Positions 27,017 to 34,998 of a stretch of DNA of 64,000 nt are shown here, one piece after another (position 1 is the first letter of the stretch; every line of letters begins with the position of its first letter). The notes beneath the pieces were generated by a model. It saw nothing but the letters and a program-made list of their open reading frames with translations, made no database searches and was not told the origin of the DNA. This stretch comes from Enterovibrio norvegicus_B (GTDB taxonomy: Bacteria; Pseudomonadota; Gammaproteobacteria; Enterobacterales; Vibrionaceae), in NCBI RefSeq assembly GCF_002876705.1, contig NZ_MDAG01000013.1:186001-250000 (forward strand), written 5' to 3'. The position numbers and the translations under genes are program-made.

Positions 27017-27590
27017 TTGGTTAAGCGTGTCTCTCGTGCTGGCGATGGTGACGAGTGGCGTCTATTTACGTACCGACGCTGTCATATCGCCAAACGCTCT
27101 GCATGGTCAGACACCGAACCCTGCTTTCCCTCATCAGGGGCAGCCGCGGTTCAACCAAGGTTTCTACCAAGAAGGCTCAGCGGAAAAGCAACTGGTGCGT
27201 TTTTTCCGCTCTCAAGGCTTGTTCAATGTGAAGTCGGTGCATTTTACAGAAGATGCTGGCATTAAAGGCCTTCAGGTGTCAGTGCCAAGTTGTGGAGGGT
27301 ATCTCGCCATGTTGGTGATGCCAGATGGCGACGAACTCGCAGGACTATGGCAAACGCTGGCTGAAAGAAGCCAGTACCGCACACAATTTTTGTTCGATGG
27401 AACGCTGTACAACGAGTTCCCTCGCGCCGTGTTCTGGCTTAAGACAACGGTTCACGCCGTTGCTCGAAAAGTTGGCGCACACACCGTGTTCTACCCGGGT
27501 CCCGCCCTTGCTATCGCACACCCTGAACGATGCGCAAGAGCAGACCAACTTCCGTTCAACCACATCGCGCTCAAAGGGGGTATCCTATGA
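26991..27590 (+). CDS. Membrane-anchored protein of unknown function, exosortase-associated
   Basis: I do not recognise the family. The 199-residue protein has one N-terminal hydrophobic segment (about residues 9-26, WLSVSLVLAMVTSGVYL) and then a periplasmic domain with the distinctive PSCGGYLAMLVMP and a second Cys in PERCARAD, which could form a disulfide. It overlaps the exosortase gene by 26 nt and the DUF4114 gene by 4 nt (ATGA), so the three are translated together. Exosortase loci often carry a small EpsI-like or accessory membrane protein; this may be an analogue. Its position between sorting enzyme and probable substrate suggests a role in substrate delivery or in the polymer step. 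Confidence 0.8.
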   Translation: MQKRNSLIDWLSVSLVLAMVTSGVYLRTDAVISPNALHGQTPNPAFPHQGQPRFNQGFYQEGSAEKQLVRFFRSQGLFNVKSVHFTEDAGIKGLQVSVPSCGGYLAMLVMPDGDELAGLWQTLAERSQYRTQFLFDGTLYNEFPRAVFWLKTTVHAVARKVGAHTVFYPGPALAIAHPERCARADQLPFNHIALKGGIL

Positions 27591-28525
27591 AGCATGCGAT
27601 AAACACACTACTAGGAACGATAGCAATACTCACTGCATCAACCGCACATGCGTTAGATGCCAATTCACCCGACATTGTAAATAACCCTGTCGACGCATCA
27701 TTGATGAACATTGCCGATACAGTGCTTCCAGAAGCGAGAGCTGTGAATACCGAGTTTCTTAACACGGATTACGACCCTTACCTCTCGATGAACCAAGAAG
27801 GTAATGTATACGTCAGCTTTCTTGATGAAGGTGCAGGATATAAAAACAGCCTCGGTTACTTCACGTTTGATGACGATACCTTTAGCGGTCTGAGCAAAGG
27901 CTCAATAGACACTGACAGCTCAGGTGTTGTGTCACTCGCGGAACTTGGCGCGGTGGAAGGCGTGGACTACGGTTTTTTGTATTCCAACCTTTCAAAGTCA
28001 GGTAGCGGCGGTAGTCTGAACGTGGGCGACACAGTACAGGTAACGGACTCCACCATTGAGGCGGGAAAAAACGTCAGCTTTTTCCTCTCACAAAATGCTT
28101 ACACCAACGGCGATACCGTGTCTGATGGCGTACTGACTGGTGCTGATCAAACCTTCTATGGTCTAGATTTCCTCAACCCTGAGGCAGATCTTACCTATGA
28201 ACTGGACAGTGCCAGCCCGTCGTCTCGTCACGTTGCTATGTTGTTTGCAGACAGCAATGAAGAGCAAGTTATCATGGGGTTCGAAGATCTCAACCGTGTG
28301 GACCCAAGTTCAAACGATTGGGGTATTCGATCTGATGAAGACTTTAATGATGCAATATTCATGGTCTACAGCGACCCAGCAGAAGCGTTTGGTGGGTCAA
28401 ACATTGCAACAGCGCCTTTGCCGCCAATGGCGCAAAGCCTTGTTGGACTCATGATGTTTGCGGGCTTAATTGTGATGACAAGGCGCAAGTCTACGCCATC
28501 CAACGAGCCGATGCTGGCAGCATAA
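27587..28525 (+). CDS. Secreted DUF4114 protein with PEP-CTERM-like sorting tail
   Basis: A 312-residue protein starting with a Sec signal peptide (MKHAINTLLG ... TAHA). The C-terminal half has the DUF4114 hallmark, MGFEDLNRVDPSSNDWG followed by DEDFNDAIFMV, an acidic, probably calcium-binding beta domain. The last ~32 residues have the three-part layout of exosortase targets: short motif APLPPMAQ, a hydrophobic stretch LVGLMMFAGLIVMT, then RRK. It lacks a canonical PEP but resembles VPLP-type variants. It is the likely substrate of the exosortase encoded upstream and may become a polysaccharide-associated matrix protein (inference). Start at 27587 after AAAGGGGG. Confidence 0.87.
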   Translation: MKHAINTLLGTIAILTASTAHALDANSPDIVNNPVDASLMNIADTVLPEARAVNTEFLNTDYDPYLSMNQEGNVYVSFLDEGAGYKNSLGYFTFDDDTFSGLSKGSIDTDSSGVVSLAELGAVEGVDYGFLYSNLSKSGSGGSLNVGDTVQVTDSTIEAGKNVSFFLSQNAYTNGDTVSDGVLTGADQTFYGLDFLNPEADLTYELDSASPSSRHVAMLFADSNEEQVIMGFEDLNRVDPSSNDWGIRSDEDFNDAIFMVYSDPAEAFGGSNIATAPLPPMAQSLVGLMMFAGLIVMTRRKSTPSNEPMLAA

Positions 28526-28764
28526 CCCGCTACCACAGTCAGGGTGCAGTCCGCCATCAATAGTGATTGATGCTTGGTTTTTTGAAGATCGGAGTTTTGA
28601 AGATCAGGTTTTGTGATGTGATTTTTAACGCTTGGTTTTCAAAAAGCTCGGCTTTATATACTAAAGATGGCGGGTTTATTTTGCCTTGTCTTGCCGTAAT
28701 AGTAGGCAGTTTTGCAAAATTAAAAAGGCAGCATATTTCTGTGTGTCTGATTTAGTCTTTTTGA

Positions 28765-28779
28765 CAATCAGAATGGGAA
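28765..28779 (-). promoter_or_regulatory. SypG-type enhancer site before sypM
   Basis: Minus strand 28779-28765 reads TTCCCATTCTGATTG, fitting TTC(T/C/G)CA-N3-TGA. It lies about 60 bp upstream of the sigma54 promoter. Confidence 0.55.
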
Positions 28780-28838
28780 AATGCCATGCGTTAAAACATC
28801 GAACACTTTTAACATTATGATTTTTATATAATTTAAAG

Positions 28839-28857
28839 TTGGCCTACTTTGTGCTTT
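28839..28857 (+). promoter_or_regulatory. Sigma54 promoter of the sypM unit
   Basis: TTGGCCTACTTTGTGCTTTT has GG 28841-28842 and GC 28853-28854 with 10 nt between. Transcription should begin near 28866, leaving a short leader that encodes the 41-codon ORF before sypM. Confidence 0.82.
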
Positions 28858-28912
28858 TCCTTTATTCAACGAACAATCTAACGTTCGAACGAATAATAAG
28901 AAGGAGAAGTTT

Positions 28913-29038
28913 ATGTGTGGGATGTTTGCTGCAGTATCTGAATCTTCTATACCCTCAACGTCAATCTTCAGCTTTTGCTTACATGGCGGCCATCTTAGCC
29001 GTTCTTATCACTTCTCCCTATCAGTGGCTGAGGAGTGA
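28913..29038 (+). CDS. Small ORF upstream of sypM, possible leader peptide or gene remnant
   Basis: A 41-codon frame with a better ribosome binding site (AAGGAGAAGTTT) than most genes here. Its TGA lies 5 nt before the sypM start and overlaps the sypM ribosome binding site AGGAG, so ribosomes ending here could re-initiate at sypM. The peptide begins MCGMFAAVSES, like the N-terminal Cys motif of class II glutamine amidotransferases (MCGIxGA), but the rest resembles nothing I know. It may be a leader peptide, or the stub of a lost AsnB-type gene. Both are inference. Confidence 0.5.
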   Translation: MCGMFAAVSESSIPSTSIFSFCLHGGHLSRSYHFSLSVAEE

Positions 29039-29043
29039 TTGCC

Positions 29044-29766
29044 ATGAACATGCAATCAACACGTCAGTGGATAAAACACAGCCCAAACCCCGTCGCTCGT
29101 GGTCTGTTCACCGTGCTAAAAGCCATGATGCAAATGAGCGTACCCGCACCAAAATTGATTTCTGCACCCTTGTATTTTTTTACGACGACTATCATGAGCT
29201 TATGGGCAAATTTTACCCGCACGTTTTATTGGACGCCCACCTTCAAAGGTCGTGTACGGAGCGTGGGTAAAGGGTTCTATCTTTACGGTGGAATGCCCTT
29301 CGTTAGCGGCCCAGTCACGTTAGATTTCGGCAACCAGTGCCGCGTTTCCGGCCAAACCACGTTTTCAGGCCGAACGGTGGGTAGCGTAACACCGTCACTG
29401 ACCGTTGGAAGCAATGTAGATATCGGTTGGCAAACCACGATTGCGGTGGGTACCCAAGTGGTGATTAGCGACAACGTACGCATTGCAGGACGCGCATTTT
29501 TAGCCGGATACCCAGGCCATCCAATGAATGCAGAAGATCGTGCTGCCGGCTTACCCGAACTAGATAGCCAAGTCGGCGACATCATATTAGAGCGTGATGT
29601 CTGGCTCGCCACGGGAGTTTCCGTGATGGCTGGCGTTACCATTGGCGAAGGCACCATTGTTGCCGCAGGTAGTGTTGTTACCTCAGATTTACCGCCATTT
29701 GTTGTTGCCGGAGGTGTGCCTGCAAAAGTACTTCGTCCACTCACCGCTGAGGAGATGAAAAAATGA
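29044..29766 (+). CDS. sypM: SypM, left-handed beta-helix acetyltransferase
   Basis: A 240-residue hexapeptide-repeat (LbH) acyltransferase. An N-terminal amphipathic/hydrophobic segment is followed by repeats such as TVGSNVDIGWQTTIAVGTQVVISDNV and the classical C-terminal VMAGVTIGEGTIVAAGSVVTSDLPPF; the run GVPAKVLRPL closes the fold. It probably O-acetylates a sugar of the repeat unit using acetyl-CoA. ATG 29044 is chosen over GTG 29035 because AGGAG lies 8 nt upstream of the ATG. It is coupled to sypN by ATGA. Confidence 0.9.
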   Translation: MNMQSTRQWIKHSPNPVARGLFTVLKAMMQMSVPAPKLISAPLYFFTTTIMSLWANFTRTFYWTPTFKGRVRSVGKGFYLYGGMPFVSGPVTLDFGNQCRVSGQTTFSGRTVGSVTPSLTVGSNVDIGWQTTIAVGTQVVISDNVRIAGRAFLAGYPGHPMNAEDRAAGLPELDSQVGDIILERDVWLATGVSVMAGVTIGEGTIVAAGSVVTSDLPPFVVAGGVPAKVLRPLTAEEMKK

Positions 29767-30887
29767 ACAGAGATTTGATCGTTTTCGGCGAAGACTGGGG
29801 CGGGTTGCCATCCAGTACACAGCACCTCATTCGTCATCTTGCGTTGCAACGCAAAGTGATTTGGGTAAATTCTATTGGTTTACGTCAACCTCGTCTCTCG
29901 CTTAACGACATGAGACGCGCATGGAAAAAATTGACGGCAAAGAAAGTCGGCAGTGCCGCAGCCATATCAATTGAAACGCCTGACAACATCACAATAGTGA
30001 ACCCAACTACATTGCCGGCTCCGCGCACAGAATTTAGCCGTAACCTTGCCGCCAATTGGTTGAAGAAGCAGCTGCTTCCAATCATCAAAAAACATAACCT
30101 GCATGACCCTATCTTGTGGACGTCACTGCCAACCGCTGTGGACGTCGCAGACAAACTTGGCACTGAATCACTGGTGTATTACTGCGGTGATGATTTCTCT
30201 TCCCTTGCAGGTGTCGATCACGACACCGTGTCAGAGCGCGAAAAAGAACTCATCAACAAAGCAGATCTGATCCTCGCCTCTAGCGAGACCTTGGTGCATC
30301 GTTTTCCTGAGCAGCGCACACAATTCCTGCCACATGGTGTTGATTACTCATTATTTTCCACGCCTGCGCCACGCGCTGACGATATGCCTTACACCCGACG
30401 TCCCATTGCTGGGTTTTATGGCTCATTGTCTGAATGGCTGGACTATGATTTGTTAGATGCCGTGATTTCTGCGTTGCCCGAATGGGACTTTGTGTTCATC
30501 GGTCAGGCATGTGAACGCGCTCAAGCACTCACCAAACACAGCAACGTGAGATTACTTGGCCCGCGCCCACATCACCTGTTGCCATGCTACAGCCAACACT
30601 GGACAGCGAGTTTGCTGCCGTTTGCTGACAATGCGCAAATCCATGCCTGTAACCCGCTAAAGCTTCGCGAGTATTTGGCCACAGGCACACCCGTGGTGAG
30701 TACGCCGTTTCCGGCTTTATCGAGCTACTCGGCATACGTATCAGTGGTCACGACGGACAAAGAAATGATTCGAGCCCTAGAAGAAGCGCAATTCCAGCTA
30801 AGAAATGAGCAGCAACAGGCCGCGGTGAAGCCTCACACATGGGAGGCTCGCGCAGAAGAACTTGAGAGATGGTTGGACGCGCTATGA
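29763..30887 (+). CDS. sypN: SypN, glycosyltransferase
   Basis: A 374-residue GT-B glycosyltransferase. The start FGEDWGGLPSSTQHLIRHLA and the C-terminal FADNAQIHACNPLKLREYLATGTPVV (donor site with a Lys/Glu pair) resemble GT1/GT4-type enzymes such as teichuronic-acid TuaH-like proteins. It is coupled at both ends by ATGA overlaps with sypM and sypO, so the three are made in equal amounts. Substrate unknown. Confidence 0.87.
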   Translation: MNRDLIVFGEDWGGLPSSTQHLIRHLALQRKVIWVNSIGLRQPRLSLNDMRRAWKKLTAKKVGSAAAISIETPDNITIVNPTTLPAPRTEFSRNLAANWLKKQLLPIIKKHNLHDPILWTSLPTAVDVADKLGTESLVYYCGDDFSSLAGVDHDTVSEREKELINKADLILASSETLVHRFPEQRTQFLPHGVDYSLFSTPAPRADDMPYTRRPIAGFYGSLSEWLDYDLLDAVISALPEWDFVFIGQACERAQALTKHSNVRLLGPRPHHLLPCYSQHWTASLLPFADNAQIHACNPLKLREYLATGTPVVSTPFPALSSYSAYVSVVTTDKEMIRALEEAQFQLRNEQQQAAVKPHTWEARAEELERWLDAL

Positions 30888-32377
30888 ACACGCTTACGTA
30901 CAAATTTCTGATTCTACTTGATGGGGCGTGGCGTCGCCGTTACGTCATCATGATGCCCATCATTATTTTGCCGCTCATGGGCACAGCAATTGGCTTGATG
31001 AGCCCCAAAAAATACAACTCTCACACCAGTATGTTGATCCAAGAAACATCGAAGATGAACCCGTTCCTCGAAGACTTGGCGGTTTCCGCTAAGATGAAAG
31101 AGCGCTTTAGCGGGCTGCAAACATTGCTCCACAGCCGACATATTCTCGGCAAGGTGGCGATTGAACAAGAGTTGATTGCAGAAGATTCTGACCCAGCGCT
31201 TGTCGATGAAACCATTGCGACCTTATCCGCCGGCTTGTCGATGACCACCATAGGCAAAGACGTTATCCGCATCGATTATCGCGCGGGCAACCCCGATGGA
31301 ATGAAAGAAACACTGGAAATCGTGAGTCAACATGTCATCGAAGAGCTGCTCGCACCAGAGCGTTCTTCAATGAAAGATTCCAGCTTCTTTCTCTCTGAGC
31401 ACATCAAGTTTCGCCGCCAAGAACTCGATAAAGCAGAAGCTGCCCTGACAGAATTTAAAACCGAACACTCTGATGGTTTGCCTGCATTACAGCTCGCAAA
31501 CCTTTCGCGCATTGAAGCGCTCAAGCAGCGGCTTTCCGAAAAAGAAGCAGAAATGGCGGGTGCACAACGAGGCTTGGGTGGACTCGATCAACAGCTATCA
31601 AGCACCAACCCCGTCATCGGAAAGATTGAAGACCAAATCGTCAAAATTCGCAGTGAACTCGCGCTATTGAAAGCACGCTACACCGACCAACACAGTCTGG
31701 TTCAAGGGGCAACACGAAGCCTTCGTCGCTTGGAAGAACAACGCACCCAACTTTTATCCAACACTTCTGAAACCGTGGATGCAAGCCAGCTCTGGGATAT
31801 CGCCAGTAGCTCAACCATGGAAACCGACGGTGATTCTCAACCTCTCCTGATCTCCCAATTAGAAAACCTGCAGCTCGCCCGCAGCAAAGTAGAGATGCTG
31901 GAAGAAGAAACATCAAGTCTTCGCTCAATGATCACCGAGCTGGAGATCAAAACCAGCAAATCAGGGGAAAAAGAACAGCAAATCAAAAAACTTGAACGCG
32001 ACCTCGAAGTGAAGCGCGATCTTTTCCATGAACTCCTAGAGCGCTACGAAATGGCACGTTTAACCAGCTCACTGGGTGTGTTCGAACAGGACAAACGTAT
32101 CAAAGTCATCGACCGCCCCTATTCTCCCGGCGTGCCGAGCAATCTTCCTTTCTTTGTTTTCACCATTGCAGGCATGGTGGGTGGCGTTTTCCTTGGTTGC
32201 GGTATGGCAGTGTTGCTGGAGCTGACCGATACCTCCGTTCGCCGCATCGCCATGTTAGAAGAAATCACCGGCGCACCGGTGCTAACCCGTATTCCTGAAT
32301 TGAGCGACGATATTATTCCCCCCAAAGAAGGGAGTAAATTGATTGCGGGTGAAGCCAAAGTCATTGAATCAAAATAA
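30884..32377 (+). CDS. sypO: SypO, Wzz/GumC-type chain-length protein
   Basis: A 497-residue polysaccharide co-polymerase. TM1 is near residues 22-42 (VIMMPIIILPLMGTAIGLM) and TM2 near 418-440. Between them lies a long periplasmic part with extensive heptad-type coiled coils (about 160-390). The Pro-rich segment RPYSPGVPSNLPFF before TM2 is the family signature. There is no kinase domain; that role falls to the separate SypD, whose P-loop is degenerate. Start at ATG 30884 from the ATGA overlap with sypN. Confidence 0.92.
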   Translation: MNTLTYKFLILLDGAWRRRYVIMMPIIILPLMGTAIGLMSPKKYNSHTSMLIQETSKMNPFLEDLAVSAKMKERFSGLQTLLHSRHILGKVAIEQELIAEDSDPALVDETIATLSAGLSMTTIGKDVIRIDYRAGNPDGMKETLEIVSQHVIEELLAPERSSMKDSSFFLSEHIKFRRQELDKAEAALTEFKTEHSDGLPALQLANLSRIEALKQRLSEKEAEMAGAQRGLGGLDQQLSSTNPVIGKIEDQIVKIRSELALLKARYTDQHSLVQGATRSLRRLEEQRTQLLSNTSETVDASQLWDIASSSTMETDGDSQPLLISQLENLQLARSKVEMLEEETSSLRSMITELEIKTSKSGEKEQQIKKLERDLEVKRDLFHELLERYEMARLTSSLGVFEQDKRIKVIDRPYSPGVPSNLPFFVFTIAGMVGGVFLGCGMAVLLELTDTSVRRIAMLEEITGAPVLTRIPELSDDIIPPKEGSKLIAGEAKVIESK

Positions 32378-32444
32378 CGAATAGCGTGTCAGACGGCACG
32401 CTTGTAAAGCCAACACACTCAGTCAACAAGGAAGGTTCTCTGGT

Positions 32445-34829
32445 ATGAAAGCTTGGTTGTTGTATTTATTGGCGATAATTGCTGCACCTGTCAGTGCAGA
32501 ACTTCGCATCGAAAAATCTTCATTGCACACGGTGTCAGAAACCAGTTTGCTCATCATCAAGGGCATGAATCTCTCAGACAGTGAGGTCATTTTGGTGATC
32601 CGAGCTGACGATACCGTGAACCCCGGCTATGCAGACCGTGCCAATATCGAACGTGTGCTAACCAAAGGCGAGTTTGAACTCCAAGTGCCTTTCGCCAGCA
32701 TGCGCACCCCCGGAGGTCGACAACTCAACCTCAATGCCCTCGAAAAAATCATTATCTTCCCTGGCGAGAAAAAACGCGGCTTTGCGTTGGTGTCTGCCAA
32801 CGTGGAAACGCCTAAACCATTGGGTGAGAACGTGTATGCATGGGATCTTGGCCCTGTCGGCAGTGCCATTTGGCCAGGATTTCAACCGCTCACGATTAAG
32901 TCTGGGCTTTTAACGGGGCAAGGGTTAAACCCCATTGACCGCAGCGCCCGCATGCAAGCTGCAGACAGCTTAACCATTGACGGTATTCGTGGCATTGATA
33001 CCGCAGCGTTGCCGCTGCCAGCAGGGAACTGGCAAATCACCTTCTGGTTACGTGATGCAGGGGAATGGGAATATCTACCCCACCCTTTACAGCGAGAAAT
33101 CCGCGTAAATGGAAACACTGTGTATCGCCAGAACCGTTCACCAAGAGAGTGGATTGAGCAGGTTTACCTCAAACGACGCGATGTTGCTGTTACCCCCAAC
33201 AGCAACAGTTGGGATCTTTACGGCAAACAAGAAAGTGACCGCGTCACATTCAATGTCACCAGCAATGGCGACCCTGTCATCATTAAGCTTTATGGCGACT
33301 CCACTGACGCGCAATTTGTGAGCGGCATTCTGGCCGTTCCTGCTGACAACCCGATGATTTTGGACATGCTCACGCGACAACGACAAGCGTGGTGGGAGAA
33401 GAACTGGCCTGTTTCAGATTGGAAAGCTTGGCCAACAGGCAGTGCGCATTTAAAGCCAACCCAAAAAGACACAAGCAATAACGCTGGCAGCATCGTGAAC
33501 GCAGCACCCGATACATCAGCATTGATTGAATTTAACTTCGAACAGGGCAACGTTCCCGGCGCGCCAATGGTGATGATCAGTAAACCCACGCTTGGCGAAA
33601 CGGCGTTGAATGTCAGTTGGCATTGGAGCCAATGGAGCTTAACCCGCACACACCTTTCGTCGACATTACTCAATGCCAACGATAGTTTTTTACGCCACGG
33701 GCTCATGCCCATTAATGAAGGCGTCGCCATGCCACGCAAACTGGTATTGCGTATCGATGTACCCAAAGGCACGCCTGCAGGCAAATACTCGGGTGAACTG
33801 CACGTCATGATGCAGGGTAAATCCCTTACACAGCCGTTAACCGTCAGAGTGGTTAAGGCATCACTGCCCGCATTAAGTAAACCAGTGGGCATTTATCTCG
33901 AAAAACCGGTGCATTATGGCTGGTTCAAAGACATTGCGCATTTAGGTGATCAGGCCATGATGTGTGACCTCTCCTATTTACGAAACCTTGGATTAACAGG
34001 CATTTCCCCACCCTTTCCAACGCCCCACAACGCAGACGAACAACGGGCTTTTGAGAAACTGTCTGCCTCACTGAATAAAATGGGGTATACCGCATCCATG
34101 GCCTACGCCCCCGCTAAACGCCTTAGCCAAGCCATCGGCACAGGAAATGCCGCCAATGTAGTGGCACAGCTTGAATCCTCGTATAAAAAGCGCTTACAGC
34201 CTTCACCCTATTGGTCGATTGCCGATGAACCCAGCAACCCCGGCAATGTTGATTTGTTTGAAGACATGCAACGGCATTTCGCCATGTTTGCTCCCACCGC
34301 CAAATTAGCAGGCCACCTCAATCACGATAAAGATAAAGCCTACCTCCCGATGTTCGATCTGGTTCTGATCAACGATGGCTTTGGCGCAGACAAGGACGAC
34401 ATTGCAGAGGCTCAAGCAGACGAAAGAGCAGTCTGGTTATACAACCTTCCAAACCCCCGTGCCTCGTCAGGCTTTTATCTTTGGCAAACACAAGCAGATG
34501 GCTTTTTGAAATGGCATGGACGCATGCCAACGGCAGACCCTTTTGACCCAACAGATGGCAGAGAGTTTGATGTGCAGTTCTTATACCCCACAGAGAACCC
34601 GTGCCCCGAAGAGCCGGATATTCACCGCGATCTCTATGAAATCATGGAAGGTATCGTCGATTACCGTTGGATGCTTTGGCTAGAACAGAAGGCACAAACC
34701 GACAAACAAGCCAGCGCGTTACTTTCGACACTACAACGCACCATTCCTGATGAGTGGGAAGATGTGCCAGGCATTACCCCGCAGCAACTGAACACATGGC
34801 GGCAGCAAATTATTGAATTAGCACGCTAA
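32445..34829 (+). CDS. Secreted GH123/DUF4091-like glycosidase
   Basis: A 794-residue exported protein (signal peptide ending ..PVSA, about residue 18). The N-terminal ~330 residues look like beta-sandwich modules. From about residue 350 comes a beta-sandwich plus TIM-barrel part with features of glycoside hydrolase 123/DUF4091: YWSIADEPSNPG with an adjacent Asp594-Glu595 pair, the arrangement used for substrate-assisted cleavage of N-acetylgalactosaminides, and SSGFYLWQTQADGFLKWHG near the end. It probably trims or remodels the extracellular polysaccharide in the periplasm or outside. It sits between sypO and sypP, where I know no V. fischeri counterpart. Ribosome binding site AAGGAAGG. Enzymatic specificity is inference. 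Confidence 0.75.
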   Translation: MKAWLLYLLAIIAAPVSAELRIEKSSLHTVSETSLLIIKGMNLSDSEVILVIRADDTVNPGYADRANIERVLTKGEFELQVPFASMRTPGGRQLNLNALEKIIIFPGEKKRGFALVSANVETPKPLGENVYAWDLGPVGSAIWPGFQPLTIKSGLLTGQGLNPIDRSARMQAADSLTIDGIRGIDTAALPLPAGNWQITFWLRDAGEWEYLPHPLQREIRVNGNTVYRQNRSPREWIEQVYLKRRDVAVTPNSNSWDLYGKQESDRVTFNVTSNGDPVIIKLYGDSTDAQFVSGILAVPADNPMILDMLTRQRQAWWEKNWPVSDWKAWPTGSAHLKPTQKDTSNNAGSIVNAAPDTSALIEFNFEQGNVPGAPMVMISKPTLGETALNVSWHWSQWSLTRTHLSSTLLNANDSFLRHGLMPINEGVAMPRKLVLRIDVPKGTPAGKYSGELHVMMQGKSLTQPLTVRVVKASLPALSKPVGIYLEKPVHYGWFKDIAHLGDQAMMCDLSYLRNLGLTGISPPFPTPHNADEQRAFEKLSASLNKMGYTASMAYAPAKRLSQAIGTGNAANVVAQLESSYKKRLQPSPYWSIADEPSNPGNVDLFEDMQRHFAMFAPTAKLAGHLNHDKDKAYLPMFDLVLINDGFGADKDDIAEAQADERAVWLYNLPNPRASSGFYLWQTQADGFLKWHGRMPTADPFDPTDGREFDVQFLYPTENPCPEEPDIHRDLYEIMEGIVDYRWMLWLEQKAQTDKQASALLSTLQRTIPDEWEDVPGITPQQLNTWRQQIIELAR

Positions 34830-34840
34830 CACTGACGAAT

Positions 34841-34867
34841 TTCTCATACCGATTCTCATAATAAAAA
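34841..34867 (+). promoter_or_regulatory. Degenerate SypG-type sites before sypP
   Basis: TTCTCATACCGATTC (34841) and TTCTCATAATAAAAA (34853) repeat the TTCTCATA half in direct orientation, 12 bp apart. Each deviates from TGA in the second half. They lie about 70-100 bp upstream of the sigma54 promoter. Confidence 0.42.
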
Positions 34868-34936
34868 ATTCGAACAGCCTGTGGCACGTCGATTTGTTAA
34901 CTCATTGAAAAATTAGCATGTTAAAACGTCTAACTT

Positions 34937-34955
34937 TTTGGCACACCTCATGCAT
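34937..34955 (+). promoter_or_regulatory. Sigma54 promoter of sypP
   Basis: TTGGCACACCTCATGCA is essentially consensus, with GG 34940-34941, GC 34952-34953 and 10 nt between. The predicted transcription start near 34965 lies inside a longer open frame, so sypP must start downstream, at ATG 34999. Confidence 0.87.
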
Positions 34956-34998
34956 TGGTAGCCTTAAGTGTCGACATATAAAAACAACCGAGGCAACC

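Larger units (their letters stand above)
28526..28912. other. Intergenic control region before sypM
   Basis: No long gene. It contains a SypG-type site (28779-28765), a sigma54 promoter (28839-28857), and T-rich near-repeats around 28570-28640 (GCTTGGTTTT twice, GTTTTGAAGATC). It ends at a strong ribosome binding site that serves a 41-codon ORF. Confidence 0.6.

Noticed and set aside
28839..29270. A 143-codon plus-strand frame overlapping the sypM start
   Set aside because: It begins inside the sigma54 promoter, before the expected transcription start, and overlaps sypM out of frame. The short hydrophobic run in it does not outweigh this.
29283..29849. A 188-codon open frame antisense to sypM
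   Set aside because: Its Thr/Pro-rich translation reflects the hexapeptide repeats of sypM on the other strand.
33290..33892. A 200-codon open frame antisense to the GH123-like gene
   Set aside because: Shadow of the plus-strand gene, with no recognisable protein features.
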